This document shows, piece by piece, positions 21,462 through 34,879 of a stretch of DNA of 64,000 bases. The translations under genes and the position numbers were made by a program. This DNA comes from Cepaea nemoralis. Taxonomy: Eukaryota > Mollusca > Gastropoda > Stylommatophora > Helicidae. The notes under the pieces were generated by a model. The model searched no databases, was not told the origin of the DNA, and worked only from the letters and a program-made list of their open reading frames with translations. The stretch is from assembly GCA_014155875.1 (NCBI GenBank), contig JACEFZ010011691.1:732501-796500 (forward strand), given 5' to 3'. The stretch's first letter is position 1, and every line of letters starts with the position of its first letter.

Positions 21462-21797
21462 TAGTTAGTTAGTCTTTCCTCTTGAGCCTAAGGAGGCGCA
21501 TAGGGCAGATGTCATGGCTCCCCATGTCTGGCGGTTCACTGCTACCCGCTGTAGATCCTGGATGTTCACTTGGCCGTTGAATGAGCCTTCTCTGATGATG
21601 GTTCTACGCAGGGTCTCTTTTGGTCTTCCCTGTTTTTTTCCCTACTGGTGACCATAGAAGGGCTTGGTTGGGGAGTCTTGATTTGTCCGTTCCGAGTAAT
21701 GGCCGATGTAATTCCAACGGCGTTTTCTTATAAAATTGGATACAATATCTTGCCTAGTCTCTTGTCTTACTTGCTTCTGAAAACTTAGTTCTGAAAT
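21462..21797 (-). mobile_element. LINE 3' fragment, 13-bp TSD
   Basis: CTTACTAAATGAT flanks it at 21449-21461 and 21798-21810. In minus sense it encodes RKRRWNYIGHYSERT, then GHQ.GKKTGKTKRDP, and ends CTCAAGAGGAAAGACTAACTAA, so the tail is (CTAA)n. The same family, also 5'-truncated, sits at 27866-28175 inside the zinc-finger gene. Confidence 0.85.
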
Positions 21798-21810
21798 CTT
21801 ACTAAATGAT

Positions 21811-22049
21811 AGACTAAACAAACTGAAATTTTCAATACCAAATGTCATTTTATTTGTTTTTTTTTTTCGTCTTGTTTAACAGGTAGTGAATCCCAGCTAA
21901 TATTCTTATCTGTCAAAAATCTAGACATCTCCAAATCATTAATGGATGACTGGTGGTTATTACTAATGTCTGTATCGTTATTGGGAGATTAACAATATTT
22001 AGTAGCTCAATTAACGTCAACTAATTGTCATTGTTTTATTAAATATTCA
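21811..22049. other. Unassigned AT-rich gap
   Basis: No gene or repeat recognised between the LINE tail and the Gypsy-type relic. Confidence 0.4.
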
Positions 22050-22690
22050 TCATATGTCTGGTACATGTCTATGTCTATGTCTGATCCCTGGTCCATCTAT
22101 GTTAATATTCTGTTCTTCAGTCAGAAAAGCCAATGATGTGTTTCCTTCTTCTACTCTAAGATGCTGTTTTTCCCACTTCTCTATGTCTTGGCTAGTGCAT
22201 TCTTTTACGTCTGGTATGTTACCTGCTATTAGTTCAGTCATAGGTTGTTGTAGCACTGCTGCTGTTACACATCCTTGGTAATAAGGGCAATTAATATCTA
22301 CCCATGCTACCTTATACTGTTCTAATCCACCACCACATGTTCATATGTTCGTCTGTGTAGTCTTTGTCCTTTGCTGTTTTTCGGTCCACCCCTACAATTT
22401 TTCAGTATATCTCATCATTCTTACTGCTAATCCATTAAACCATTGTCAACCAAACATCTAAGTTTCCATTCAATGTGTACACAGAGTTAGCTTCGTGTAT
22501 TTAAACCTTGCTTTTGGCGCCATCATGCCTGTCATATATGTCTATCACATTAGTCTCTGCCTTATTTTCGTCTTCATCACTACTAGACATCATGTATCCC
22601 ATATTGGCATCCTTACATAATTGTCGTACTTTACATGTCTTGGCCAGGTGGCCATAGCTCCTGTGGATGAAACATTTAAGTTATTTTTAT
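22050..22690 (-). pseudogene. Gypsy-type LTR retrotransposon relic: zinc knuckle and protease C-terminus
   Basis: The minus strand starts with KCFIHRSYGHLAKTCK (22690-22640), a CCHC nucleocapsid knuckle in which the second Cys is changed to His. An acidic linker (MSSSDEDENKAET) follows. Beyond stops comes NCPYYQGCVTAAVLQQPM then ELIAGNIPDV (22330-22210), which matches the 'PYYTG.V.A..M..P..DLIIGNI' part of metazoan Gypsy retropepsins. The catalytic DTG region is not visible. LTRs and RT were not found nearby. Confidence 0.65.
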
Positions 22691-22699
22691 AATCATAAT

Positions 22700-23790
22700 A
22701 TTTGTTTTCTTTTTGTGGTCACATGACTGTGCCAGGTCAGAAGCCGGAAAAGGGTGTGCTGGGCAGAGCGAGCTGAGGCGTGAAAGGAGAAGGTTGGTTC
22801 GGAGAGATTTTGAGAAGTTTGAAAGCAGTTTGCTTTGGTTACAGTTATCCAAGATGCAGTCGACAGTTAAAGAGTGTTCCTGTTGAAGAAAGGCTGTGAT
22901 TGAAGAAGCAGTACACTGAAGCTAATGACTGACGATGGGCCAGTAAATGCCGACCAGCGGTGGCAAGAGAGCTGATCCCGTTTTGTGAACACATCGACAA
23001 GAATGGCAGGGAGAGAGACACGCCATGACAAAGACTGGTTGGGCACAGGTGTAATGTGCGTAAGTAAATAGCAATGTTATTAACATTTACCAGTGAATTG
23101 TGACATCTATATTGCCTGGGAAGGTTAACCCGGTCAACAAATGCCCGCAGAAGTCGGATGTGTCGACCTAACGGCGCAAGAATGCAGCTCTGCTGTAAAC
23201 AGGCACAACGCAGTCACATCCGAAAAAAAATCCGGATGAACGCAGAAGAAGAAGAAATCTATATTGTGCAGCAACAGCAAGGTTCTAACGACGATTAGTT
23301 GTACCATGTATTCTCTATTGATAGAAAGTAGGTGTGCTGGTCATACACAGAATGCTGAAGGGCAGGAAGCCGGCAATGTATGATGGCAACCACGGTGATA
23401 ACTGTGCTACAATAAAGTGATCGCATGCTCTCAGGACGCATTGCACTTGAGTTGTGTGCATGAAAGATTAGTGATTCATACAGTGTTTATACAAGCCAGT
23501 AGCGATACTTCTAAATCTTCTAACCCCTAGACCAAAACCAAGATGTCGGACATGACCAGTGATTCCAGCTCTTGGCACTAACAATCTTTCTTTAATATAC
23601 TGGCAGTCTGTTCGTAGGTGTTTATGTATGACCTAGTTCATGTATCAAAGGTTCCAGGGCAAGATGCTTGTGGAACAGGATTGCCAGTTCTTCAGATGAT
23701 ACCTGTAGTGATTCAATAGGATCTCAAAATTGGTGACCGAAGCTGAAATTTAATCACCATGTGTAAAGTTTCAAGTGATCCCCTGATATC
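22700..23790 (+). other. Unassigned; carries a short LINE tail insertion
   Basis: No protein is supported. An AATAAA lies at 23412 and the composition changes relative to the flanks, so an LTR or UTR of an unrecognised element is possible, but no second copy is in the window to prove it. See the separate entry for the LINE tail at 23115-23256. Confidence 0.35.
23115..23256 (+). mobile_element. Very short LINE 3' end with 10-bp TSD
   Basis: ATCTATATTG flanks it at 23105-23114 and 23257-23266. The 142 bp match the 3' terminus of the RNase H LINE at 55024-62475 (its 55024-55165, opposite strand), including AAATGCCCGCAGAAGTCGGA and the (GAA)n tail. It is an extreme 5' truncation of the same family. 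Confidence 0.9.
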
Positions 23791-23799
23791 TTCTGATGG

Positions 23800-24200
23800 G
23801 GTCCAAAGTCTTAGCTGCTAATTTAGCCTGTGCAATCTCAGATTTGTTTTCCTTCTCAAACATTTTTACTCGTAAATTTCCCTCAATCTTCTTGTCTTTC
23901 ATCACTCGCCCTGCTGCCAGTTTCTCTCTTTCAAAAGCAAGTCTTTCTTTCTCTAAAGCTATTTCTCTTTTGCATATTTCTCTGCTGCTAATTTATCTTT
24001 CTCCGCTAGCAATCTTTTCTCCACAAGAGATTCCATTGGTGCCAGCTTTTCTTTTTTCTAGAGCTATTTCTAAAGCTTTCTGTTTCTCTTGAGAAGCTAG
24101 CTTCTCCCTCTCTGATTTTCTAACTTCATTAGCTGTAGCTCTCTTTTCACGTTGTTGTGCATGAAGTGCACTAAGTTCTTCCTTGGCCCATGCCAAGAGT
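23800..24200 (-). pseudogene. Gag-like coiled-coil relic
   Basis: Minus frame 24196-23993 reads KEELSALHAQQREKRATAN, SEREKLASQEKQKALEIALE and so on, a strongly charged helix. A shifted frame continues with similar ER/EK repeats to about 23800. Such segments begin the Gag of some metazoan Gypsy elements, and the Gypsy-type relic lies downstream in the same orientation at 22690-22050. Assignment rests on composition and context only. Confidence 0.4.
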
Positions 24201-24299
24201 TCAGGGCCTGCTAAACAACACTATTTCCCAATGGCAATAAACTCTGACAGTGCAGATATGGTTAATTTTCAACAAATACTGATGTATTAATCAAAGTTA

Positions 24300-25170
24300 A
24301 TATTATCACAATAAATATAATGTTATCAATATATAATGGGCTCAATATCAAATTAGAGAAGACTGTAGTTATGTACCAGTCAGCTGCAGGGAATTATCAC
24401 ACTGTGTCGGATATCAAAGTGAATGGTCATAGACTAAGTGTTGTGGACAAATTCACCTATCTTGGTAGCACTGTGTCACAAGCTGCCACAATTGATGAAG
24501 CGAATGCAAGAATCGCCAAGGCCAGCGCGGCCTTTGGCAGACTGTACAAGAATGTATGGGACAGAAATGGAATAAGCCTGCAAACAAAGCTGAAAGTCTA
24601 CAAAGTTGTTGTATTATCCACACTGCAATATGCTTGTGAGATCTGGACTGATTATCAGTGACACACTAGGTAATTAAACCATTTCCACAGTCTGCCTTAG
24701 GAAGCTAATGAAGATTAAATGGCAAGACTAGATGCCAGACACTGAAGTCCTAGAAAGAGCATCCATGCCCAGTATCCACACTCTACTAATGAAGAATCAG
24801 ATTCACTGGGCTGGTTGCCTAACTCACATGCCAGATCACAGGCTCCCTAAATGATGTTTTTATTTCGAGCTGCATTGTGGCATATGCTCCCAAGGCAGCC
24901 AGAGTAAACATTTTAAAAACACTCTGAAAATCTCCCTGAAAGATTTTGGAATTCATCTTGACACCTGGGAAACTGCTGCCAAAGATCGAAATTCATGGTG
25001 TACATCATTATGCAAGTGGCTACTTGTGAAGCAACCAGACTGCAAAAGCTGTGAAGAAATGGCTCGACAGGAAAAACCATTGCATGAGATCCTCCTCCTG
25101 GAACATCAAGAATTCTTTACCGAAATTGCAAAAGGACATTTTGAGCCGAAATAGGCCTTATCAGCCATCT
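24300..25170 (+). mobile_element. LINE 3' half (RT thumb to C-terminal finger)
   Basis: The open frame 24320-24661 reads LNIKLEKTVVMYQ, VNGHRLSVVDKFTYLGSTVS, RIAKASAAFGRLYKNVW and LQYACEIW. After stops come MPDTEVLERASMPSIHTLL, IRWAGHLTRMPDHRLPK (degenerate) and IGLISHLRTH at 25165, a decayed C2H2-type tail. The order resembles the LINE at 1558-5496 but the sequence is a different subfamily. It is 5'-truncated before the YADD motif. Confidence 0.8.
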
Positions 25171-25174
25171 TAGA

Positions 25175-26045
25175 ACTCATGGCTTCATACTTTCAATCCC
25201 ACTGGATGAAATGAATGGTCAACATTATTTTTGATGGACAAACACCAAGATTGATAGTATCTAGTATTTTCACCAGCTCAAATGCCTCTTTTAATATTAA
25301 GGGGTTGTATGATTGTTGCATTGGCTTGGCAGTTTCTGTGTTCTCTTATGTTTCCTCATTTTACCATCCTGTGTTGGACAGAGTTGACCATAGATTAAAT
25401 AGTTTAGTTTAGTTAGTTTAGTCGTTGAATCAACATCACGACACTAGGTTTAACCCATAAGTGCTCCATTTTCCTCCTAACTCAAACCTGAGTCTGGAGA
25501 AACTCAGCTCAATGCACGAACTATGTTGCATCGGCGAGAATCCTGAAATACTTTGGGTAGATTTTTAACTCGAAATTTTGCCGTAAGGCTCTTTTTTGAT
25601 TTCCAACTGCCAAGGGATTTTTTACATGCACAACAATACACACGGGTGTCCGATCTCACTACCCAGAGACCAGGGGAAATTTTATTACTGGAAGTCCAGG
25701 TGGATTTTTTTTACATAAAGCCCGGTCCTCACCGGGGCCTGAACCCCAGACCTCCAGCACTCGAGGCGGACACCATACCTCGAGACCACTCAGCCCCCAG
25801 ATTAAATGGGTCTCAGTGGTACCCCAGGCTTGTGCAATTTATGAAGGTCATAAAAGTTGGGTGTTTTTGAGCCCTGTGGAATGACTAACTGTGCAGTTGT
25901 CTCAATGATTAATTTACTATCTAAAAGTGACTGAATCTCTTTCCTCATTTTTGCATCCAATTCCCTAGGGTGGCTGGCTTTAGGATCTAAGTAACATTTG
26001 GTTGGATTCGATAAAATGTTTATTTTGTTAGAAGAAAATTTGATT
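25175..26045 (-). mobile_element. Penelope-like RT fragment split by a SINE
   Basis: The minus strand from 26040 reads NKINILSNPTKCYLDPKASH, ELDAKMRKEIQSLLDSKLI, then PQGSKTPNFYDLHKLHKPGV and PLRPI at about 25810. The TP.FY.L.K.HKP..PLRPI block is diagnostic of Penelope RTs. After the SINE (25798-25401) it resumes with SYNPLILKEAFELVKIL near 25300. Stops are present near the junctions. It joins the LINE end at about 25170. Confidence 0.8.
25401..25798 (-). mobile_element. tRNA-derived SINE, 9-bp TSD
   Basis: AGATTAAAT flanks it at 25392-25400 and 25799-25807. On the minus strand the head GGGGGCTGAGTGGTCTCGAG has a box A (GGGCTGAGTGG, 25797-25787) and a box B (GGTTCAGGCCC, 25746-25736), as in a Leu/Ser-like tRNA. 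A body of about 300 bp follows, then an AACTAAACTAA tail. Confidence 0.85.
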
Positions 26046-26059
26046 CCTAAGATGTTTGT

Positions 26060-26380
26060 TGTAAATAGCTTGGATTACCAGAGCAAGTTAACAATGATTG
26101 CCTGGAAGAGGCTAATGAAAGTAGAACAATATGTGCAGCTATCAGAAAGTGACAATAGCATTCTTTGTATTGTGATGGGAAGAGAAGTGTGGGAAAGCAT
26201 TGTGACAACTGGAAAGACCAGTGGGAAAAGAGACAAGGGCAGACTGACAGAGATGATGCTCTATGACTGTATGGCGACATTGAGAAATATTATCAGCAGA
26301 GTTGATTCTGAATAGTGACCAAGATCTGAGGAGATACATGAACACCTATGGTAGTTGGCAGGGCACATGATGATGATGCA
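26060..26380 (+). mobile_element. RTE-type LINE 3' end
   Basis: Plus frames show SIVTTGKTSGKRDKGRLTEM (the G.R..GRP block), ISRVDSE, a stop, then a WQGT-like end followed by (GAT)n at 26367-26379. The insertion removes the 3' end of the zinc-finger array, which breaks off at 26383. Confidence 0.65.
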
Positions 26381-26382
26381 GT

Positions 26383-30413
<4,031 letters not shown>

Positions 30414-30601
30414 CTGAAACACACCAAAGTAAATAATTAATATCCTCATGAATATACCAGGTATTGATTATGAACAGATGTGTATGTGTAATCAAACAGG
30501 CACACATTGCAGCTATAGACAATCAGTTTCAAGTGAACAGAAAAGTAAAAAGAAGATTGATTAATATGCTCATGTACTTAGCATTCATACATATGCATTC
30601 A

Positions 30602-30671
30602 TAATTGTTCAGTATAATTGTTCAGTATAATTGTTCATTATAATTGTTTAACTATAATTGTTCACTATATA
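30602..30671 (+). repeat. 15-16-bp minisatellite (AATTGTTCAGTATAATT)
   Basis: Five units ahead of the GA tract, in the intron of the zinc-finger gene. Confidence 0.85.
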
Positions 30672-30687
30672 TGTGTGTGCGTGTGGG

Positions 30688-30688
<1 letters not shown>

Positions 30689-30768
<80 letters not shown>
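30689..30768 (+). repeat. (GA)n microsatellite
   Basis: About 39 near-perfect GA units; mixed GA/GT sequence continues to about 31080. Confidence 0.98.
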
Positions 30769-30775
<7 letters not shown>

Positions 30776-31083
30776 AGTGGGTGTCAGAGAGAGGGAGAGA
30801 GTATGTGCGCACGTGCGTGTGTGGAGAGAGTGATTGAGCTAGAAATGGTGGGGAATGTGTCAGTGCATGCATTCGTACGTGTATGTGTGAGAGTGAGTGA
30901 GGGAGTGTGTGCGTGCGTGCATGCGTTCATGTGCATGTGTATGTGTATGTGTGAGAGAGTGTGATTGAGAGAGTGTGTGTGTGTGTGTGTGAAGGATTGT
31001 GTGTTAGAGAGTGAGACAGTGGGAGAGTTGATGTGTTAGTGTGTGTGTGAGCGTGCGCATGCGTGTGAGTGTGTATATGAAAG

Positions 31084-31089
<6 letters not shown>

Positions 31090-31134
<45 letters not shown>
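31090..31134 (+). repeat. (AG)n microsatellite
   Basis: About 22 perfect units. Confidence 0.98.
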
Positions 31135-31136
<2 letters not shown>

Positions 31137-31274
31137 GAGCTGATGCATGTCGTGTAACACGCATGTTATGTAACACGCGAATCCATATGTTTGTGTATTC
31201 TCATCTGTCATATTATCAGTTAAATACCATTTGATTTTATCATGCATAATATAAACTCATGTTCATTATTGTAG

Positions 31275-31433
31275 TTTGAGTGAGAGAGTCAGTAAGTGTG
31301 AATGAGAGACAGAACGAGTGAGCGTGAGAGTGAATGAGTGAGCGGGAGAGTGAATGAGTGAGCAGGAGAGTGAATGAGTGAGCGTGAGAGTGAATGAGCG
31401 GAAGAGTGAATGTGTGAGCGTGAGAGTGAATGT

Positions 31434-31504
<71 letters not shown>
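31275..31504 (+). repeat. GAGTGAATGAGTGAGC minisatellite passing into (GT)n(GA)n
   Basis: Loose GTGAATGAGTGAGCGGGAGA-type units up to 31430, then about 14 GT units and about 23 GA units. Confidence 0.9.
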
Positions 31505-31505
<1 letters not shown>

Positions 31506-31669
31506 ATCACTATTTTTACGTCACATACATTTTATGTACACATTTTTCTCCATGTTTAACATTTTTATGAGACTGCTCATGACAAGTGTCAGTGTATGTG
31601 TGTGAGTAAAGTGTGGGAGTTTGTTCATACTAGTTTCAATACTAACATGAGACATTTTGTATGTGTCTA

Positions 31670-33345
31670 GATGTGAGGAAGTGTGAGTGTATGTGGAGGA
31701 TGTGTGTGAGTGTGGGGATATGTGTGGGTGGGGGTTGTGTGGGTGTGGGTATGCGTTTGGATGGGTTGGGGTGTGTGGGTTTTGGTGGGTAGTGGTATTT
31801 GTGGGTGTTGGTGGGATGTGTGGATGGATGTGTGGGGGTGAAAGTAGGGGTGTTGGAATGGGTGTGGGGGATGTGTGTATGGGTGGAGGATATGTGTATG
31901 GGACGGATGCGGGGGATGTGTGTTTATGTGGGTGGAGATGTGTGGATGGTTTGAGGAAGTATGTGTGGGAGGCGGGGTTGTGTGGGTAGGGGATTGTGTT
32001 GGGTGGATTGGGGATGCAAGGGCGGGTAGGGAGAAGTGTATGGTGTGTGGGTTTGAGATATGCGTGCGGTGTGTTGGTGGGGGATGTGTGAATGATGTGT
32101 GGGTGGAGGGTATGTTTGTGGTGGTATGGGTGGAGGATAGTGTGTGGTGTGGGGGATGTGTGTGATGGGTGCGGGGAATGTGCGTATGGGTGGGGTGTAT
32201 GTGTGGGTGAGTAGGGGATTGTGGTGGTTGGGGGAAGTATGTGGGGTGTGTGGGTGGGAGATGTGTGTGTGTGGATGGGGAATGTGTGGGTGGGGGTGTG
32301 TGAGTGGCTTAGGGATGTGTAGGTGGGTGAGGGAGTTGTATGTGTTGGGGTGGGATGTGTAAGTGGGTGGAGGGTGTGTGTGGGTAGGGGTATTGTGATC
32401 GAGAGATGTTTGGTTGGGGTGGGTGTGTGGGGGTGCGTAGTGGAGGATGTTTGCGTGAGTGAGTGTCTGTTGGTGGACGGGTAGGGACTGCGTGTGTGGG
32501 TGGGGAGAGGTGTGTGGTGTGTTGGTTGGGGATATTGTGTGGGTGAGGTATGTGTGTGTGGGTGGGGGATTTTTGTGGTGTGTGAGTGGGGGTATGTGGG
32601 GTGGATGGGTAATGGTATCTGTGTGGGTGTGGGTGGGAATATTGTGTGGTATCTGGGTGGGGGATATGTGTGTGGTGTGTAAGTGGGGATGTGTTGGTGA
32701 GGGATGTGTGTGTGTGGTGCGTGGGTTGGGAATAGTGCGTGGTAGGGGGTGTATGTGATGTGCGGGTGGGGGATTGTGTGGCGGGGGATTAGGTTATGGC
32801 ATGTGTGGGTGGGTGGAAGTTGTATGTGTGGGTGGTGGGGTGTGTGTGAGTGGATTGGGGATGTATGGGTGGTTAGGGAGATGTGTGTGTGTGTGTGGGG
32901 GGGGGGGACATGTTAATTGGTGGGGATGTGTGTGTTTGGTTTGGGGATGTGTGAGTGGATGTGCGATGTGTGGGTTGGTGGGGGATTGTGTGCATGGGTG
33001 GGGAATATGTTGTCGATAAAGATGTGGCTGGGGGATGGGTGGTTTGAGGTGTGGGTGGGGAGAGGATGTGTGGGTTAGGATGTGTATGTGGATGGGCGTG
33101 GGATGTGTGGGTTGGTGGGGGAATGTTTGTGGGTGGCGAGTGTGTTTTGGTTGGGGGATCAGGTGAGGGCAGTGTGTGCGGGTGGGGGATGTTCGGGAGG
33201 GGGATGGGTCGGTTGGTGGGGTATGTATGTGTCCCTTGGTGTGCGTGTTTGTGGGTAGGTGGGGTGTGTATGTGTCCCTTGGTGCGCGTGTGTGTGGGTA
33301 GGTGGGCGTGTTGTGTGGGTGGGGTGATGTATGGGTAGGTGGGAG
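31670..33345 (+). repeat. 1.7-kb G/T-rich minisatellite field
   Basis: Almost entirely G and T on the plus strand, built of variants of GTGTGGGTGGGGGATGTGTG. Frequent G3-5 runs a few bases apart give G-quadruplex potential. C is very rare on this strand. Reading frames here (Gly, Val, Cys and Trp rich) are by-products. Confidence 0.9.
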
Positions 33346-33379
33346 ATGAGCCTCATAACATGGTAATTAGCCTTGTTTA

Positions 33380-33545
33380 TGTTTACAACATTCATTTCAC
33401 AATGTTTATTTTTCTTCCTATGTAAATGTATAATGCTCTTGATGAACGAAAGACGAGTGATTGGAAGGGCCGAATGTAAGACGGGCCTGCGCGCCCAATT
33501 TGTGACCCTAATAAAGTTGATTTGATTTGATTTGATTTTGATTTA
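33380..33545 (+). mobile_element. Retroelement 3' tail with (TTTGA)n end
   Basis: GACGGGCCTGCGCGCCCAAT, an AATAAA at 33511 and four TTGAT units at 33517-33540. This looks like the 3' end of a CR1/L2-like LINE or a dependent SINE; no coding is left. Confidence 0.5.
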
Positions 33546-33547
33546 CA

Positions 33548-33950
33548 TATGAATGATCTAAGTTCATGATAATCTAAGATGGTGTATGAACTAAGCTGAT
33601 GTATGATATAAGCTGTTATATGATCAAGGTTGATGTATGATCTAAGTTCATGATGATCTAAGATGGTGTATGATCTAAGCTAATGTATAAACTAAGCTGA
33701 CGTATGATCAAGCTGTTATATGATCAAGGTTGATGTATGATCTAAGATGATGCATGATCAAAGATGATGTACGATCTAGGCTGATGTATGATATAAGCTA
33801 TTATATGATCTAGGCTGATGTATGATATAAGCTATTATATGATCTAGGTTGATGTATGATCAAAGCTGATGTATAATCTGAGCTGATGAATGCTCTAAGC
33901 TGATGTATGATCTGAGCTTTTGTATGATCTAGGCTGATGTATGATTTAGG
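33548..33950 (+). repeat. 17-20-bp minisatellite (CTGATGTATGATCTAAG)
   Basis: About 21 degenerate units of GCTGATGTATGATCTAAG/ATATAAG. Confidence 0.9.
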
Positions 33951-33954
33951 CATG

Positions 33955-34430
33955 ACAAGGGAACACAACTAGAGGTGGCATGGCAAGGCAACACATTTAG
34001 AGGTGGCATGGCAAGGGAACACAATTTCAGTGGTATGGCAAGGGAACACAATTAGAAGAGGTATGGCAAGGGAACACAATTAGAGGTGCCATGACAAGGG
34101 AAAAATTATAAGTGGCATGACAAGGGAACACAATTAGAGGTGGCATGACAAGGGAACAATTATAAGTGGCATGACAAGGGAACACAATTAGAGGTGCCAT
34201 GACAAGGGAACACAATTAGAGATGGCATGACAGGGGAACACAGAGGTGGCATGACAAGGGAACACAGTTAAGGTGGCATGACAAGTGAACACAGTTAGAG
34301 GTGGCATGACAAGGGAACAATTATAAGTGGTATGACAAGGGAACACAATTAGAGGTGGCATGACAAGGGAACACAATTAGAGGTGGCATGACAGGGGAAC
34401 ACAATAAGAAGTGGCATGACAAAGAAAACT
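33955..34430 (+). repeat. 28-bp minisatellite (AGGTGGCATGACAAGGGAAC)
   Basis: About 17 head-to-tail units with small length changes in the ACAATTAG part. The units are contiguous, so this is not a CRISPR-like array. Confidence 0.95.
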
Positions 34431-34493
34431 GAATCTTGCATATCAACACAATGATTCAGGGCTCAAGTCCAGCAGTGGCAATCATGATCATGC

Positions 34494-34631
34494 GTTGATC
34501 TGACCAGCACAGCTGGCATGTAACCCAGTCTAATCACATGTTGATCTGATCAGCACAGTTGGCCTGTGGCCCAGTCTAATCACATGTTGATCTGATCAGC
34601 ACAGTTGGCATGTGGCCCAGTGTAATCAAAT
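34494..34631 (+). repeat. 46-bp tandem repeat, three copies
   Basis: Units start at 34494, 34540 and 34586 (GTTGATCTGATCAGCACAGT...). Confidence 0.95.
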
Positions 34632-34736
34632 CAGTAGCAGAGATTTCTGTCTAATGGTAGAGGGGGAGGGAACTGGCCAAACGACCCCATTATTTAATGA
34701 TCTAATTTATGTGAGGGTCTAGCATTTCTCTTACAG

Positions 34737-34873
34737 AAACATCTTCAATGGTGGTACGCTTATCTGTTGTATGGACAGCCTTATCACAAGAACCAGGCCC
34801 ATCATCACCTTCTCCAGGCTTCTGCTGCAGACCCTGAGCTTCTGTCTAAGATCTACATGCTCTGTCCATGCCG
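34737..34873 (+). other. Candidate exon of an unknown gene (plus strand)
   Basis: A polypyrimidine stretch and acceptor (CATTTCTCTTACAG) end at 34736, and a donor (CCG|GTAACA) starts at 34874. Between them one frame is open and protein-like: KHLQWWYAYLLYGQPYHKNQ, then AHHHLLQASAADPELLSKIY and MLCPC. No family is recognised and no partner exon was found. It lies inside the intron of the minus-strand zinc-finger gene. Confidence 0.35.
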
Positions 34874-34879
34874 GTAACA

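Noticed and set aside
23412..23560. Possible LTR polyadenylation region and primer-binding site
   Set aside because: Only a lone AATAAA and vague similarity; no matching second LTR in the window.
30618..30964. Glu-Arg-rich frames over the GA tract
   Set aside because: Translation of simple (GA)n repeat outside any gene, unlike the in-frame tract at 53755-53869.
31687..33338. Many Gly/Val/Cys/Trp-rich frames
   Set aside because: Low-complexity translation of the GT/G-rich minisatellite; no domain, no splice or start context.
33955..34430. CRISPR-like regular 28-bp repeats
   Set aside because: Units are contiguous, with no unique spacers and variable length, and the context is a eukaryotic intron: a minisatellite.
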